Positions 1 through 7,847 of a DNA stretch of 35,874 nt are shown piece after piece. The translations under genes and the position numbers were made by a program. Location: the NCBI GenBank assembly GCA_900553245.1, contig USCP01000001.1, forward strand, positions 1-35,874, written 5' to 3'. A model generated the notes under the pieces. That model was given only the letters and a program-made list of their open reading frames with translations, did no database searches and was not told the DNA's origin. The stretch comes from an uncultured Peptococcaceae bacterium. Lineage in GTDB: Bacteria; Bacillota; Peptococcia; Peptococcales; Peptococcaceae. Position 1 is the stretch's first letter; the number at the start of each line of letters is the position of its first letter.

Positions 1-1815
1 CCCACCAGCCACACCAATTTCATCCTTGGCTTCGGTCACTAAATGATCTACCAATGGCTTGCCGAGGAACTGCTTAACATTCGCCTTGGTTACGCGCGCC
101 GGCAGCTCATTTTCCTGTAAAAATTGTTCTTTCGCATACTTTCGGCAAACAGTTTCAATCTTTCGTTGCAGTTCACGTACCCCGGCTTCACGGGTATAGT
201 GCACAATGATTTCCTTGATAGCGCCTTCGGTAAAGGAAAGGTCACCCTTTTTCAAACCGTTGGCATCCATGGCCTTCTTCACCAAATATTTTTTTGCAAT
301 CTGCACCTTTTCATATTCGGTATAGCTGGTCATTTCAATGATTTCCATACGGTCACGGAGTGGGCCCGGAATGGCACCAATATCATTGGCTGTAGTGATG
401 AAAAACACCTTTGAAAGATCAAACGGCACTTCTAAGTAATGGTCGCTAAAAGTGTCATTTTGTTCAGGGTCCAAGGCTTCAAGCAAGGCTGCAGATGGAT
501 CGCCCTTGAAATCACGGGTAAGTTTATCAATTTCATCCAACAAAAATACCGGATTGCTTGTACCAACATCAGAAATCCCTTGAATAATACGTCCCGGAAT
601 GGCGCCCACATAGGTACGGCGGGGACCACGAAGTTCTGCCACATCCTGTACACCGCCCAATGCCACTCGAATAAAATCGCGATTGAGCGCACGAGCAATG
701 GATTGCGCCAAAGAAGTCTTCCCAATTCCCGGAGGCCCAACAAAGCACAAAATAGAACCGGCATTATCGTTACGTAAAAACTGTACCGCTAAAAATTCTA
801 AAATACGAGATTTAATTTTATCTAAACCGTAATGATCTGCTTCGAGGATGTTTTTGGCATACTTCAAATCTTTCTTATTTTCTTTGTAGATGCCCCAAGG
901 CAAGCCTACCAAAAATTCCAAATAATTTTGCGTATTACCATATTCCGGAGACATCGGCATAGAATTTCTCATACGCTTTAATTCTTTACGTGCACGTTCT
1001 TTAACCGTTTCCGGCATGAGAGAGGCTTCAATTTTTTCCGCCAATTCATCAAACTCAGCCTCACGGTCTTCGCCTTCACCTAGTTCAGTACGAATGGCCT
1101 TAATTTTTTCACGAAGATAATATTCTTTTTGAGATTTATCAATAGCCGCTTTAACACGTTGATTGATTTCAAACTCTAAAGTAACCATCTCATTTTCATG
1201 CACAAGATATGTCAACAGTTTTTCTAAACGTTGATCAATATACGCATTAGACAAAATTTCATAACGGTCCTCAAAATGAGGTGCAATCATATGGATGGTT
1301 AAATCAATTTTCTTTGCAATATCCTTTTCATTGTGAATTGCTGTCAATTGATTCGCATTCAGTTTTTTCGTTAAGCGATTGAATTTATTAAGCTCACCGG
1401 TCACCTTACTTTCAAGCGCCGGCACCAAATCTTTCGCCACTTCGCTGCTGTACTCATCAACAAGCACATAATACTGTCCACGCATATAGTCTAGCTCAGT
1501 GTCGAGCTGTGTCAGCTGCACACGACTCTCCACCTCAACGGTGATTTTATAGCCACGAATGGAAGGATTCTCTTCAACTTTAATCACACGACCAAACACC
1601 CCGACCGGATACAAGTCATCCATAGTTGGTTGCTCATCATCTGCACGAATCTGTGTAAACAACAATACGCGACCATCATCTTCTTCGGCTTTATTTACCG
1701 CTGTTTTAGAAAGTTCCCTGCCAATATCCAAAACAATACTCGTTCCCGGTAACGCAACGAGCTGTCTTAACGGAATCAAGGCACACCAAGATGGTTTGTT
1801 TTTTGATTCAGCCAT
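1..1815 (-). CDS. lon: ATP-dependent protease Lon (C-terminus beyond window)
   Basis: Lon is a cytosolic AAA+ serine protease that unfolds and degrades damaged and regulatory proteins. The frame is open from the ATG at 1815 to the window edge, giving 605 residues with no stop. Visible in order are the N-terminal substrate-binding domain (starting near MAESKNKPSWCALIPLR), a coiled linker, Walker A (GPPGIGKTSL), Walker B (VFLLDEIDK) and the AAA+ lid. The last residues (IGVAGG) sit at the start of the protease domain, so the catalytic Ser-Lys pair lies outside the window. A ribosome binding site AAGGAAGTG precedes the start. The gene follows clpX on the same strand but a terminator separates them, so lon is probably transcribed on its own. 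The identification is firm. Confidence 0.95.
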   Translation of the reverse strand, partial: MAESKNKPSWCALIPLRQLVALPGTSIVLDIGRELSKTAVNKAEEDDGRVLLFTQIRADDEQPTMDDLYPVGVFGRVIKVEENPSIRGYKITVEVESRVQLTQLDTELDYMRGQYYVLVDEYSSEVAKDLVPALESKVTGELNKFNRLTKKLNANQLTAIHNEKDIAKKIDLTIHMIAPHFEDRYEILSNAYIDQRLEKLLTYLVHENEMVTLEFEINQRVKAAIDKSQKEYYLREKIKAIRTELGEGEDREAEFDELAEKIEASLMPETVKERARKELKRMRNSMPMSPEYGNTQNYLEFLVGLPWGIYKENKKDLKYAKNILEADHYGLDKIKSRILEFLAVQFLRNDNAGSILCFVGPPGIGKTSLAQSIARALNRDFIRVALGGVQDVAELRGPRRTYVGAIPGRIIQGISDVGTSNPVFLLDEIDKLTRDFKGDPSAALLEALDPEQNDTFSDHYLEVPFDLSKVFFITTANDIGAIPGPLRDRMEIIEMTSYTEYEKVQIAKKYLVKKAMDANGLKKGDLSFTEGAIKEIIVHYTREAGVRELQRKIETVCRKYAKEQFLQENELPARVTKANVKQFLGKPLVDHLVTEAKDEIGVAGG

Positions 1816-1834
1816 TTAATCACTTCCTTTATTT

Positions 1835-1872
1835 AAAAAAGGCTTTGCAAAGAAACGCCTTGCAAAGCCTTT
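1835..1872 (-). terminator. Rho-independent terminator after clpX
   Basis: A 13-bp perfect stem (1838-1850 with 1860-1872, AAAGGCTTTGCAA arm) has a 9-base loop and a run of six T on the minus strand (complement of 1835-1840). It sits just after the clpX stop and just before the lon ribosome binding site, so it should end the tig-clpP-clpX transcript. Confidence 0.85.
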
Positions 1873-1881
1873 GACTTAATC

Positions 1882-3126
1882 TTATTTGTACTCGAGGACC
1901 GGTTCCCCAACGCCAAGAATCGCATCTTTATTGATACGCACACGCACAATATCTTCTCTACTTGGGATATCAAACATGATATCCATCATAACGTTTTCAA
2001 GAATTGCACGCAAACCACGAGCACCGGTCTTTCTCTTCAATGCCTCTTCCGCAATCGCATCCAAGGCATCATCTTCAAAAACCAAGTCAACATGATCCAT
2101 GTCAAACAACTTTTGATATTGCTTAACAAGTGCGTTCTTAGGTTCAACCAAAACACGAATCAATGCGTCTTTGTCCAGTTCTTCCAATGCCACCAAATAT
2201 GGAACTCGGCCGATAAATTCCGGAATTAAGCCAAACTTCAGCAAATCTTCCGGTTCTACTTTCTTCAAAAGCGGTTGTTCTTGTGTTGCTTGCGCATCTT
2301 CATTCGCATCATCAAACACAAACCCCAGGCTTCCCTTACCGGTACGACGTTCAATGATACTCTCAATACCATCGAAGGCACCACCTAAGATAAACAACAC
2401 ATTGGTCGTATCTAATTGAATAAATTCCTGATGTGGGTGCTTTCTTCCACCTTGTGGTGGAATATTGGCAACAGTCCCTTCAATGATTTTTAGGAGGGCC
2501 TGCTGTACCCCTTCACCGGAAACATCTCGCGTAATAGATGGATTATCACTCTTACGCGCAATTTTATCAATTTCGTCGATGTAGATAATCCCATGACTAG
2601 CTGCATCCAAATCAAAATCTGCTGCTTGGATAAGTTTCAAGAGAATGTTTTCAACGTCCTCCCCAACATAACCAGCCTCGGTCAAAGAAGTCGCGTCTGC
2701 AATGGCAAACGGTACATTGAGCACACGCGCCAAAGTTTGCGCCAATAAAGTTTTACCGCTACCGGTCGGCCCAATCAAGCAAATATTGGTCTTTTGCAGT
2801 TCTACATCGTTGTCACTGTCTGTGTCAATATTATTGATGCGTTTGTAGTGATTATACACCGCAACAGAAAGCGCTTTTTTCGCTTCATTTTGACCAATAA
2901 CATATTCATCAAGAACAGCTTTAATTTCTGCTGGTTTCAGATTATTTGCTTCAGAAAATTCTTTTGCAACAGAACCAAATTCTTCTGCCAGAATTTCATT
3001 ACAAATTTTTACGCATTCATCGCAAATAAAGACACCTTGACCAGCAATCAACTTGTTCACTTCGTTTTGCGCTTTCCCACAAAAGGAACAACGAAGTTCA
3101 TTCTCCAGATTGTCGTTTTTATCCAT
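1882..3126 (-). CDS. clpX: ATP-dependent Clp protease ATP-binding subunit ClpX
   Basis: ClpX is the hexameric AAA+ unfoldase that feeds substrates to ClpP. The protein has 414 residues, normal for the family. It has an N-terminal zinc-binding domain with C13, C16, C35 and C38 (CSFC and CDEC pairs), Walker A GPTGSGKT near residues 119-126, the GYVG pore loop, a DEIDK Walker B, the RKH pore loop (GGRKHPHQ) and the C-terminal GARGLR sensor region. The ClpP-docking loop reads LGF rather than the common IGF, a variant also known in actinobacterial ClpX. The start is 18 bases after the clpP stop, so the two are co-transcribed. ClpX is intact although the neighbouring clpP is not, and it can also act without ClpP. 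Confidence 0.97.
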   Translation of the reverse strand: MDKNDNLENELRCSFCGKAQNEVNKLIAGQGVFICDECVKICNEILAEEFGSVAKEFSEANNLKPAEIKAVLDEYVIGQNEAKKALSVAVYNHYKRINNIDTDSDNDVELQKTNICLIGPTGSGKTLLAQTLARVLNVPFAIADATSLTEAGYVGEDVENILLKLIQAADFDLDAASHGIIYIDEIDKIARKSDNPSITRDVSGEGVQQALLKIIEGTVANIPPQGGRKHPHQEFIQLDTTNVLFILGGAFDGIESIIERRTGKGSLGFVFDDANEDAQATQEQPLLKKVEPEDLLKFGLIPEFIGRVPYLVALEELDKDALIRVLVEPKNALVKQYQKLFDMDHVDLVFEDDALDAIAEEALKRKTGARGLRAILENVMMDIMFDIPSREDIVRVRINKDAILGVGEPVLEYK

Positions 3127-3144
3127 TAAACAAGCTCCAATCTT

Positions 3145-3772
3145 TTAATGACGTTGAATCACTTTATCAATCAAACCATATTCCATCGCAGCTTGCGCTT
3201 CCATGAAATAATCACGTTCGGTATCTTGACGAACTTTTTCAAGGTCTTGACCCGTTCTTTCGGATAAAATACGGTTCATTTTATCCTTGATTTCAATAAT
3301 ACGTCTTGCGTGAATTTCGATATCTGTGGCTTGACCAGATGCACCACCCAATGGTTGGTGAATCATGATTTCACTGTTTGGCAATGCAAAACGCTTGCCT
3401 TTGATGACTCTGCGCAAGCTGTGGCAATAAAAACCGCTTCCTTTTTTCGCCAGCCGCGAGCAAAAATGCCCCCATACTGGCTGCCATCCCTACACAGAAA
3501 GTGCATACGTCTGGTTTAACGTATTGCATGGTATCAAAAATAGCCATCCCGGCGGTTACCGAACCGCCAGGGCTATTGATGTACATGAAAATATCTTTTT
3601 TAGGATCATCAGCTTCCAGGAAGAGAAGTTGGGCGATGATTGCATTGGCAGAGTCATCAGTGACTTCACCACCAAGGAAAATGATTCTGTCTTTCAACAA
3701 TCTTGAGTAGATATCGTAGGAGCGTTCCCCTTGACCAGTTTGTTCAATAACATAAGGTACCAGATAGCTCAT
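3145..3772 (-). pseudogene. clpP: ATP-dependent Clp protease proteolytic subunit ClpP, frame interrupted
   Basis: ClpP forms the barrel-shaped serine peptidase of ClpXP. The 5' frame (ATG at 3772) encodes normal ClpP through the nucleophile S99 (GMAASMGAFLLAAGEK), then drifts to a stop near 3371. The rest of the protein, KGKRFALPNS onward with the catalytic His (IMIHQPLGG) and Asp (TERDYF) regions, is in another frame and ends at 3145. Removing 43 bases (3400-3442) would restore the consensus AAGEKGKRFALPNS. Alternatively, losing one A from the A6 run at 3442-3447 would give a full-length protein with a 14-residue insert. As written, no active ClpP is made unless there is recoding. An assembly error, a true pseudogene or translational bypass are all possible. 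A ribosome binding site AAAGGAA precedes the start, and tig lies 44 bases upstream. Confidence 0.85.
3374..3463 (-). repeat. Imperfect tandem duplication inside clpP
   Basis: Two adjacent segments, 3418-3463 and 3374-3417 (minus strand), each start TTGC and end in a version of AAGCG-TTTT-ATTGCCA-CAG. The first copy reads EKRKRFLLPQ in the upstream ClpP frame. The second reads IKGKRFALPNS in the downstream frame. The copies differ by several substitutions and small indels, so this is not a clean recent duplication. The extra length is what breaks the frame. Confidence 0.6.
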
Positions 3773-3816
3773 TGTTCAAATTCCTTTCTATATTCCTGTC
3801 TACTGAAGCAACTGAA

Positions 3817-5115
3817 TTACTTAATAACAGCGTTTTCGAAGAGCTTATCCATTACCTTTTCGAACTTGATGCTGTTTCTGAGGGATTCAGTTTGACCTTG
3901 AACCATGAAAATTTGCTTCAATTGGTCTTTTTCCATTTGATAGTACTTGGAGAGCTTATCGTATTCAGCATCCATTTCTTCTTCGGTAACGTCGATTTCT
4001 TCACGTTCAGCAATTTCAGCAAGAACGAGCTGTTGCTTTACAGAAGCTTCTGCACGGCCGGTAAATTCTTTCTTCACATCTTCTTCGCTGCTGTTGGTCA
4101 ATTGATAATATTGTTCCATTTCAATACCTTGTGCGCGAAGGTTGTAGGTCATTTCGTTGAGGTAGTTTTCTACTTCTTTTTCTACCATGGATTCAGGTGC
4201 TACAACATCGGAATCTTCGGTAACCTTGTTTGCAATGCTTGCTTTGTAGTGGTTGAGTGCGGATTCTTCGCGTTGCTTTTCCATTTCTTCGCGGAGATTT
4301 GCCTTGTATTCATCAAGGGTATCAAATTCACTTACATCTTTAGCAAATTCATCATCCAATGGAGCGAGTTGTTTACGCTTAATAGCGTTAACCTTTACGG
4401 TAAATACAACTGCAGCGCCAGCCAAGTCATCTGCATGGTATTCTTCTGGGAAGGTCAAATCGAGATCTTTTTCTTCGCCAAGCTTCATACCAACCATGCC
4501 TTCTTCGAAGCCAGGGATAAAGCTGTGGGAACCGATGGTTAATTCATAGTTTTCAGCGGTGCCACCTTCAAATGCAACGCCATCTTTCTTCCCGCAGAAG
4601 TTAAGAAGAACGATATCGCCATCTTCAACAGTAGCGTTTTCATCTTCAACATCTTCGATTAATGCAGTGTTGCTACGGGTTTGTTCGATTTCTTTATCGA
4701 TGTCTTCTTCGCTAACAGTGGTTTCAACCTTTTCTAATTCGATACCCATGTATTCACCGAGGGTAATTTCTTGCTTGGTATCTACAACAGCGGTAAATAC
4801 GAATGGCTTACCTGCTTCGAGAGTAACAACGTCGAACTTAGGTTGAGCGATAGGCTTAATATCTTCGTTAGCCTTTACAGCTTCTACATATTCAGGGAAT
4901 ACACACATTTCAGCTGCGTCAAAATAGAAGAAATCTTTGCCATAGTATTGTTCGATGATTTGACGTGGCGCATGGCCCTTACGGAACCCAGGGATATTGA
5001 TTTTGCCCTTGCGTTCTTGATAAGCCTTTTGTACATATTCCTTAAAATCTTCTTCAGGAACTTCGATGGTCAATTCCACTTGAACCTTATCGAGTTGTTT
5101 CTTTTCTACCTTCAT
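3817..5115 (-). CDS. tig: Trigger factor, ribosome-associated chaperone
   Basis: Trigger factor binds the ribosome exit tunnel and shelters nascent chains; it also has peptidyl-prolyl isomerase activity. I chose the ATG at 5115 (MKVEKKQLDK) because AGGAGG lies seven bases upstream; a longer upstream frame has no ribosome binding site and no family similarity. The protein has 432 residues, typical of the family. The ribosome-docking signature GFRKGHAP is at residues 43-50, followed by an FKBP-type PPIase domain (about 150-245, with VEDGDIVLLNFCGKKDG) and a long helical, acidic C-terminal chaperone domain. It is first in a tig-clpP-clpX transcription unit, the common bacterial arrangement of chaperone and protease genes. 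Confidence 0.97.
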   Translation of the reverse strand: MKVEKKQLDKVQVELTIEVPEEDFKEYVQKAYQERKGKINIPGFRKGHAPRQIIEQYYGKDFFYFDAAEMCVFPEYVEAVKANEDIKPIAQPKFDVVTLEAGKPFVFTAVVDTKQEITLGEYMGIELEKVETTVSEEDIDKEIEQTRSNTALIEDVEDENATVEDGDIVLLNFCGKKDGVAFEGGTAENYELTIGSHSFIPGFEEGMVGMKLGEEKDLDLTFPEEYHADDLAGAAVVFTVKVNAIKRKQLAPLDDEFAKDVSEFDTLDEYKANLREEMEKQREESALNHYKASIANKVTEDSDVVAPESMVEKEVENYLNEMTYNLRAQGIEMEQYYQLTNSSEEDVKKEFTGRAEASVKQQLVLAEIAEREEIDVTEEEMDAEYDKLSKYYQMEKDQLKQIFMVQGQTESLRNSIKFEKVMDKLFENAVIK

Positions 5116-5211
5116 AAATGATCCTCCTAAGAATAAGCCTTTTATTGTTATCTCACAGTCATATCCATAGCATATAATCCTGCAAGAACCACAAATACTA
5201 TTCAATAATAT

Positions 5212-5235
5212 AAAAAAAGCGACTGGTTAAGTCGC
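5212..5235 (-). terminator. Terminator after the first tRNA-Gly gene
   Basis: A short GCGACT/AGTCGC stem (5219-5224 with 5230-5235) is followed on the minus strand by seven T (complement of 5212-5218), directly downstream of the tRNA-Gly 3' end. Confidence 0.75.
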
Positions 5236-5245
5236 AATTTTTTAG

Positions 5246-5317
5246 AGCGGAAAACGAGATTCGAACTCGCGACCCTCGCCTTGGCAAGGCGATGCTCTAC
5301 CACTGAGCCATTTCCGC
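5246..5317 (-). tRNA. tRNA-Gly (anticodon GCC), copy 1
   Basis: A 72-base cloverleaf on the minus strand. The acceptor arm is GCGGAAA pairing with TTTCCGC, the D arm contains AGTGGTAGAGC, the anticodon loop TTGCCAA gives GCC, and the T arm has GTTCGAATC. CCA is not encoded. It is identical to the copy at 5544-5615, and has its own promoter and terminator. Confidence 0.97.
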
Positions 5318-5361
5318 ATGTTGTTTCAGGCTCCCTTGTTGACCGCCCTTCAACGATATTT

Positions 5362-5390
5362 ATCTTACCATTGTTTTATAAATAATGCAA
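5362..5390 (-). promoter_or_regulatory. Sigma-70-type promoter for tRNA-Gly copy 1
   Basis: On the minus strand, TTGCAT (5385-5390) and TAAGAT (5362-5367) are separated by exactly 17 bases. Transcription would start about 38 bases before the mature tRNA 5' end. The same promoter is repeated for copy 2. Confidence 0.75.
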
Positions 5391-5515
5391 GCCCTTTTTA
5401 CAACTTTTTTCATTTTATTTTTAAGTTTCTTTACCTGCCATATTGAATCACCAGAACACATTTTGATATGAAAGTGCATCCGTTATATACTAAAATACAG
5501 CAATATTTCAGAAAC

Positions 5516-5540
5516 AAAAAAGCACTCCGTCCGGAGTGCT
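5516..5540 (-). terminator. Terminator after the second tRNA-Gly gene
   Basis: A perfect 20-base palindrome (5521-5540, AGCACTCCGG half on the minus strand) is followed on the minus strand by a run of T (complement of 5516-5521). It lies four bases past the tRNA 3' end. Confidence 0.85.
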
Positions 5541-5543
5541 AAG

Positions 5544-5615
5544 AGCGGAAAACGAGATTCGAACTCGCGACCCTCGCCTTGGCAAGGCGATGCTCTACCA
5601 CTGAGCCATTTCCGC
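5544..5615 (-). tRNA. tRNA-Gly (anticodon GCC), copy 2
   Basis: A 72-base tRNA identical to the copy at 5246-5317, with the TTGCCAA anticodon loop and GTTCGAATC T loop. It is the promoter-proximal member of the tandem pair but has its own terminator, so the two are probably separate transcripts. Confidence 0.97.
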
Positions 5616-5659
5616 ATGTTGTTTCAGGCTTTCTTGTCGACCGCCCTTCAACGATATTT

Positions 5660-5688
5660 ATCTTACCATTGTTTTATAAATAATGCAA
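5660..5688 (-). promoter_or_regulatory. Sigma-70-type promoter for tRNA-Gly copy 2
   Basis: TTGCAT (5683-5688) and TAAGAT (5660-5665) on the minus strand have a 17-base spacer, identical to the promoter of copy 1. Confidence 0.75.
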
Positions 5689-5847
5689 GCCTTTTTTACA
5701 ATTTTTTTCATTTTATTTTTCATGTTCATCATTCATTCATAATTCCCTATAAAAACTGTTCATATTGTATGACTTTTACTTTATTTTTACCTAAAAATAG
5801 AGTATCTTAGTAGATGAATAAGTTCATAAATGACAAAGGAGGATTCT

Positions 5848-6840
5848 ATGTCTATTAAAATTGGTATTAACGGCTTTGGTCGTATCGGTCGTTTGGTTGC
5901 TCGTATCGCTGTCATGGATCCGGAAGTTGAATTGGTTGCTATTAACTCTACTTCTGATGCAGAAGGGACCGCTCGTCTCTTTGAATACGACTCCACCCAC
6001 GGCATCTTCAAGGGTGACGTTTCTTATGAAGAAGGGGTTTTGATCGTTAACGGACAACGTATTACCCTTTTCAGTGACCGTGATCCTAAAAACCTCAAAT
6101 GGGGTGAAGTTGGTGCCGATATCGTGATTGATTCCACCGGTAAGTTCAAAACCATCGACACTGCTTCCGTACACCTCGAAACCGGCGCAAAGAAAGTTGT
6201 TATCACTGCACCAAGTAGCGATGCGCCTATGATTGTTATGGGTGTTAACGAAGACAGCTATGACCCATCCATGAAAGTTGTTTCCAATGCAAGTTGCACC
6301 ACCAACTGCTTGGCACCTGTTACCAAAGTGCTCTTTGATAACTTTACTATCAAGAGCGGTGCAATGACCACCGTCCACTCTTTCACCAATGACCAAAAGA
6401 ACTTGGACGCTCGTCACAAAGACCCACGTCGCGCTCGCGGCTGTGTACAATCCATCATCCCTACCACTACTGGCGCTGCAAAAGCTATGGGTAAAATCAT
6501 CCCTGAATTAAATGGTAAGATGAATGGTTTTGCACTCCGTGTTCCAACTCCTAACGTTTCCTTGACCGACGTTGTATTTGAAATTGAAGAAGATTTCACC
6601 GTTGAACAAGTAAACAACCTCTTCAAAGAAGCTGCCGAAGGTTCCATGAAAGGTATTCTCGGCTATTCTGATAAACCACTCGTTTCTATTGACTACAACA
6701 CTGACCCACGTTCTTCTATCGTTGACGGTCTTTCTACCATGAAGGTAGGCGATAACCTCCTCAAGGTCATCGCTTGGTACGACAACGAATGGGGCTACAG
6801 CAACCGTGTTATCGATTTAGCAAAATACATTGCTAAGTAA
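5848..6840 (+). CDS. gap: Glyceraldehyde-3-phosphate dehydrogenase (possible NADP preference)
   Basis: The enzyme oxidises glyceraldehyde-3-phosphate to 1,3-bisphosphoglycerate with NAD(P), in glycolysis or gluconeogenesis. The start is the ATG at 5848, six bases after AAAGGAGG. The protein has 330 residues, with Rossmann motif INGFGRIGR, active-site SNASCTTNCLAP (C150), HSFTNDQK and the C-terminal WYDNEWGYSNR. The residues that normally select NAD are altered: the Asp of the VND-type motif is Ser (AINSTSD, S34), and the usual Leu-Pro before HKD is Ala-Arg (LDARHKD, residues 188-189). Similar changes occur in NADP-using GapB and plastid enzymes, so NADP or dual use is likely. It is monocistronic, facing the minus-strand genes, and ends at a strong terminator. 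Confidence 0.96.
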   Translation: MSIKIGINGFGRIGRLVARIAVMDPEVELVAINSTSDAEGTARLFEYDSTHGIFKGDVSYEEGVLIVNGQRITLFSDRDPKNLKWGEVGADIVIDSTGKFKTIDTASVHLETGAKKVVITAPSSDAPMIVMGVNEDSYDPSMKVVSNASCTTNCLAPVTKVLFDNFTIKSGAMTTVHSFTNDQKNLDARHKDPRRARGCVQSIIPTTTGAAKAMGKIIPELNGKMNGFALRVPTPNVSLTDVVFEIEEDFTVEQVNNLFKEAAEGSMKGILGYSDKPLVSIDYNTDPRSSIVDGLSTMKVGDNLLKVIAWYDNEWGYSNRVIDLAKYIAK

Positions 6841-6847
6841 TTGTATA

Positions 6848-6881
6848 AAAAACGGACGTTACATTTGTAACGTCCGTTTTT
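6848..6881. terminator. Bidirectional terminator between gap and the histidine kinase gene
   Basis: A 15-bp perfect inverted repeat (6848-6862 with 6867-6881, core ACGGACGTTAC) has an A run on the left and a T run on the right. It lies between two convergent genes and can serve both. Confidence 0.9.
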
Positions 6882-7829
6882 TTATGTGCCAACCTTCTTT
6901 AGTCCCACAGTAAAACAAATCCATCTTTTCTCCGTCATATCATCTTCAGTAGGCAACATAACAGCATCCATCGTACCATCCATTTCTTCAACCAGCCCTC
7001 GGGCAATGGTAAGTCCCAAACCGCTACTCCCTGTCGGCCGCGCTTTGTCGCCTGCGTAAAAACGTTCAAATAGATGATGTAAATCATTTTCTTTGAGCAC
7101 CTCGGTATCATTGACGACTTGCAATTGCACCGTTTCTTCGCGCTCAGCAACCTTAACTTGAAGATTGCTTTTCGCATAACGCGCCACATTTTGCAACAAA
7201 TTGGTTACAACACGCTCCAGCGCACCGGCATCCGCGATTACCCACTGAGGCGTTTCATCAATAGATACCGAAACATCAATGCCTGCTTGTTCTAAAAGGA
7301 AAACATTATTTAATAACGTTTCCCGCACCACTTTTCCCATGTCAACCGCTTCGCATGCCAACACAGTGTCATTAGCAATCAACCGCGAATACTCATAAAA
7401 TTGATTCACCAGTCGTTCCATTCCATCGGCTTTTCGTCGCAGGACATCAAGCGTCTCCGCCAATTCATTAGCATCTAACTTGCCACACTTATTTTGTTCA
7501 CTCATCATAGAAAGGTAACCGACGATTACTGTGAGTGGCGTACGTAAATCATGACTAATGGCCTCAATCTGCTCCTGAAAGGCACGTTCTCGACAGTCAG
7601 ATTGAATGCGTTCCTCTTGAAATCGCTGAACCATTTGATTGATGCCACAAGCTAGCGCTTCTAGGTCTTTGTTTGGCACGGAAAGGTGCATCCTACGGTT
7701 TTGCATGACATCCTCTTCAATATGTGCCAATTGCTCAATGGCATCTTGCAACGCATTCTTTAGAAGTACATAGCGCACTACTAAAAATATCACCAGTACA
7801 ACAACACCAGCAATCACCACCCATTCCAT
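6882..7829 (-). CDS. Sensor histidine kinase, single membrane segment
   Basis: Membrane histidine kinase of a two-component system. The protein has 315 residues. Residues 3-24 form a transmembrane helix, with no extracellular sensor loop. A HAMP-like linker leads to the phospho-acceptor box AISHDLRTPLT (H93), the N-box (VTNLLQNVARYA) and the ATP-lid glycines (SGLGLTIARGL). AAGGAGG precedes the ATG. It is the last gene of a minus-strand set: response regulator, ABC ATPase, ABC permease, kinase. Kinases of this small type in Firmicutes often respond to antimicrobial peptides together with an adjacent transporter, because they lack their own sensing domain. The signal here is inferred only from that context. 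Confidence 0.9.
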   Translation of the reverse strand: MEWVVIAGVVVLVIFLVVRYVLLKNALQDAIEQLAHIEEDVMQNRRMHLSVPNKDLEALACGINQMVQRFQEERIQSDCRERAFQEQIEAISHDLRTPLTVIVGYLSMMSEQNKCGKLDANELAETLDVLRRKADGMERLVNQFYEYSRLIANDTVLACEAVDMGKVVRETLLNNVFLLEQAGIDVSVSIDETPQWVIADAGALERVVTNLLQNVARYAKSNLQVKVAEREETVQLQVVNDTEVLKENDLHHLFERFYAGDKARPTGSSGLGLTIARGLVEEMDGTMDAVMLPTEDDMTEKRWICFTVGLKKVGT

Positions 7830-7847
7830 GCCGATACCTCCTTGTTA

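Larger units (their letters stand above)
5245..5721 (-). repeat. Tandem duplication of a tRNA-Gly transcription unit
   Basis: Segments 5245-5423 and 5543-5721 are nearly identical direct repeats of about 180 bases, offset by 298 bases. They contain the tRNA, its leader and its promoter. Differences are a few substitutions in the leader and in the T-rich flank. The terminators downstream of the two copies are unrelated, so the duplicated block stops at the tRNA 3' end. Confidence 0.9.

Noticed and set aside
3436..3450. A AAA AAG heptamer in clpP as a dnaX-like -1 programmed frameshift site
   Set aside because: The reading phase does not fit the heptamer, and a -1 shift leads into a non-ClpP frame. 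Restoring ClpP needs +1 or removal of 43 bases.
3772..4542. 256-codon plus-strand ORF opposite tig, rich in Phe
   Set aside because: It mirrors the Glu/Lys-rich tig codons; not a real gene.
5116..5205. Upstream extension of tig by 30 residues
   Set aside because: The extension has no ribosome binding site and no trigger-factor similarity; AGGAGG precedes the ATG at 5115.
5830..5847. Start of gap at the ATG at 5830
   Set aside because: That ATG lies before the ribosome binding site AAAGGAGG, which clearly serves the ATG at 5848 (MSIKIGINGFGRIG).
5824..6450. Long minus-strand ORF of 208 codons opposite gap
   Set aside because: Antisense shadow of a highly biased coding sequence; no ribosome binding site or family similarity.
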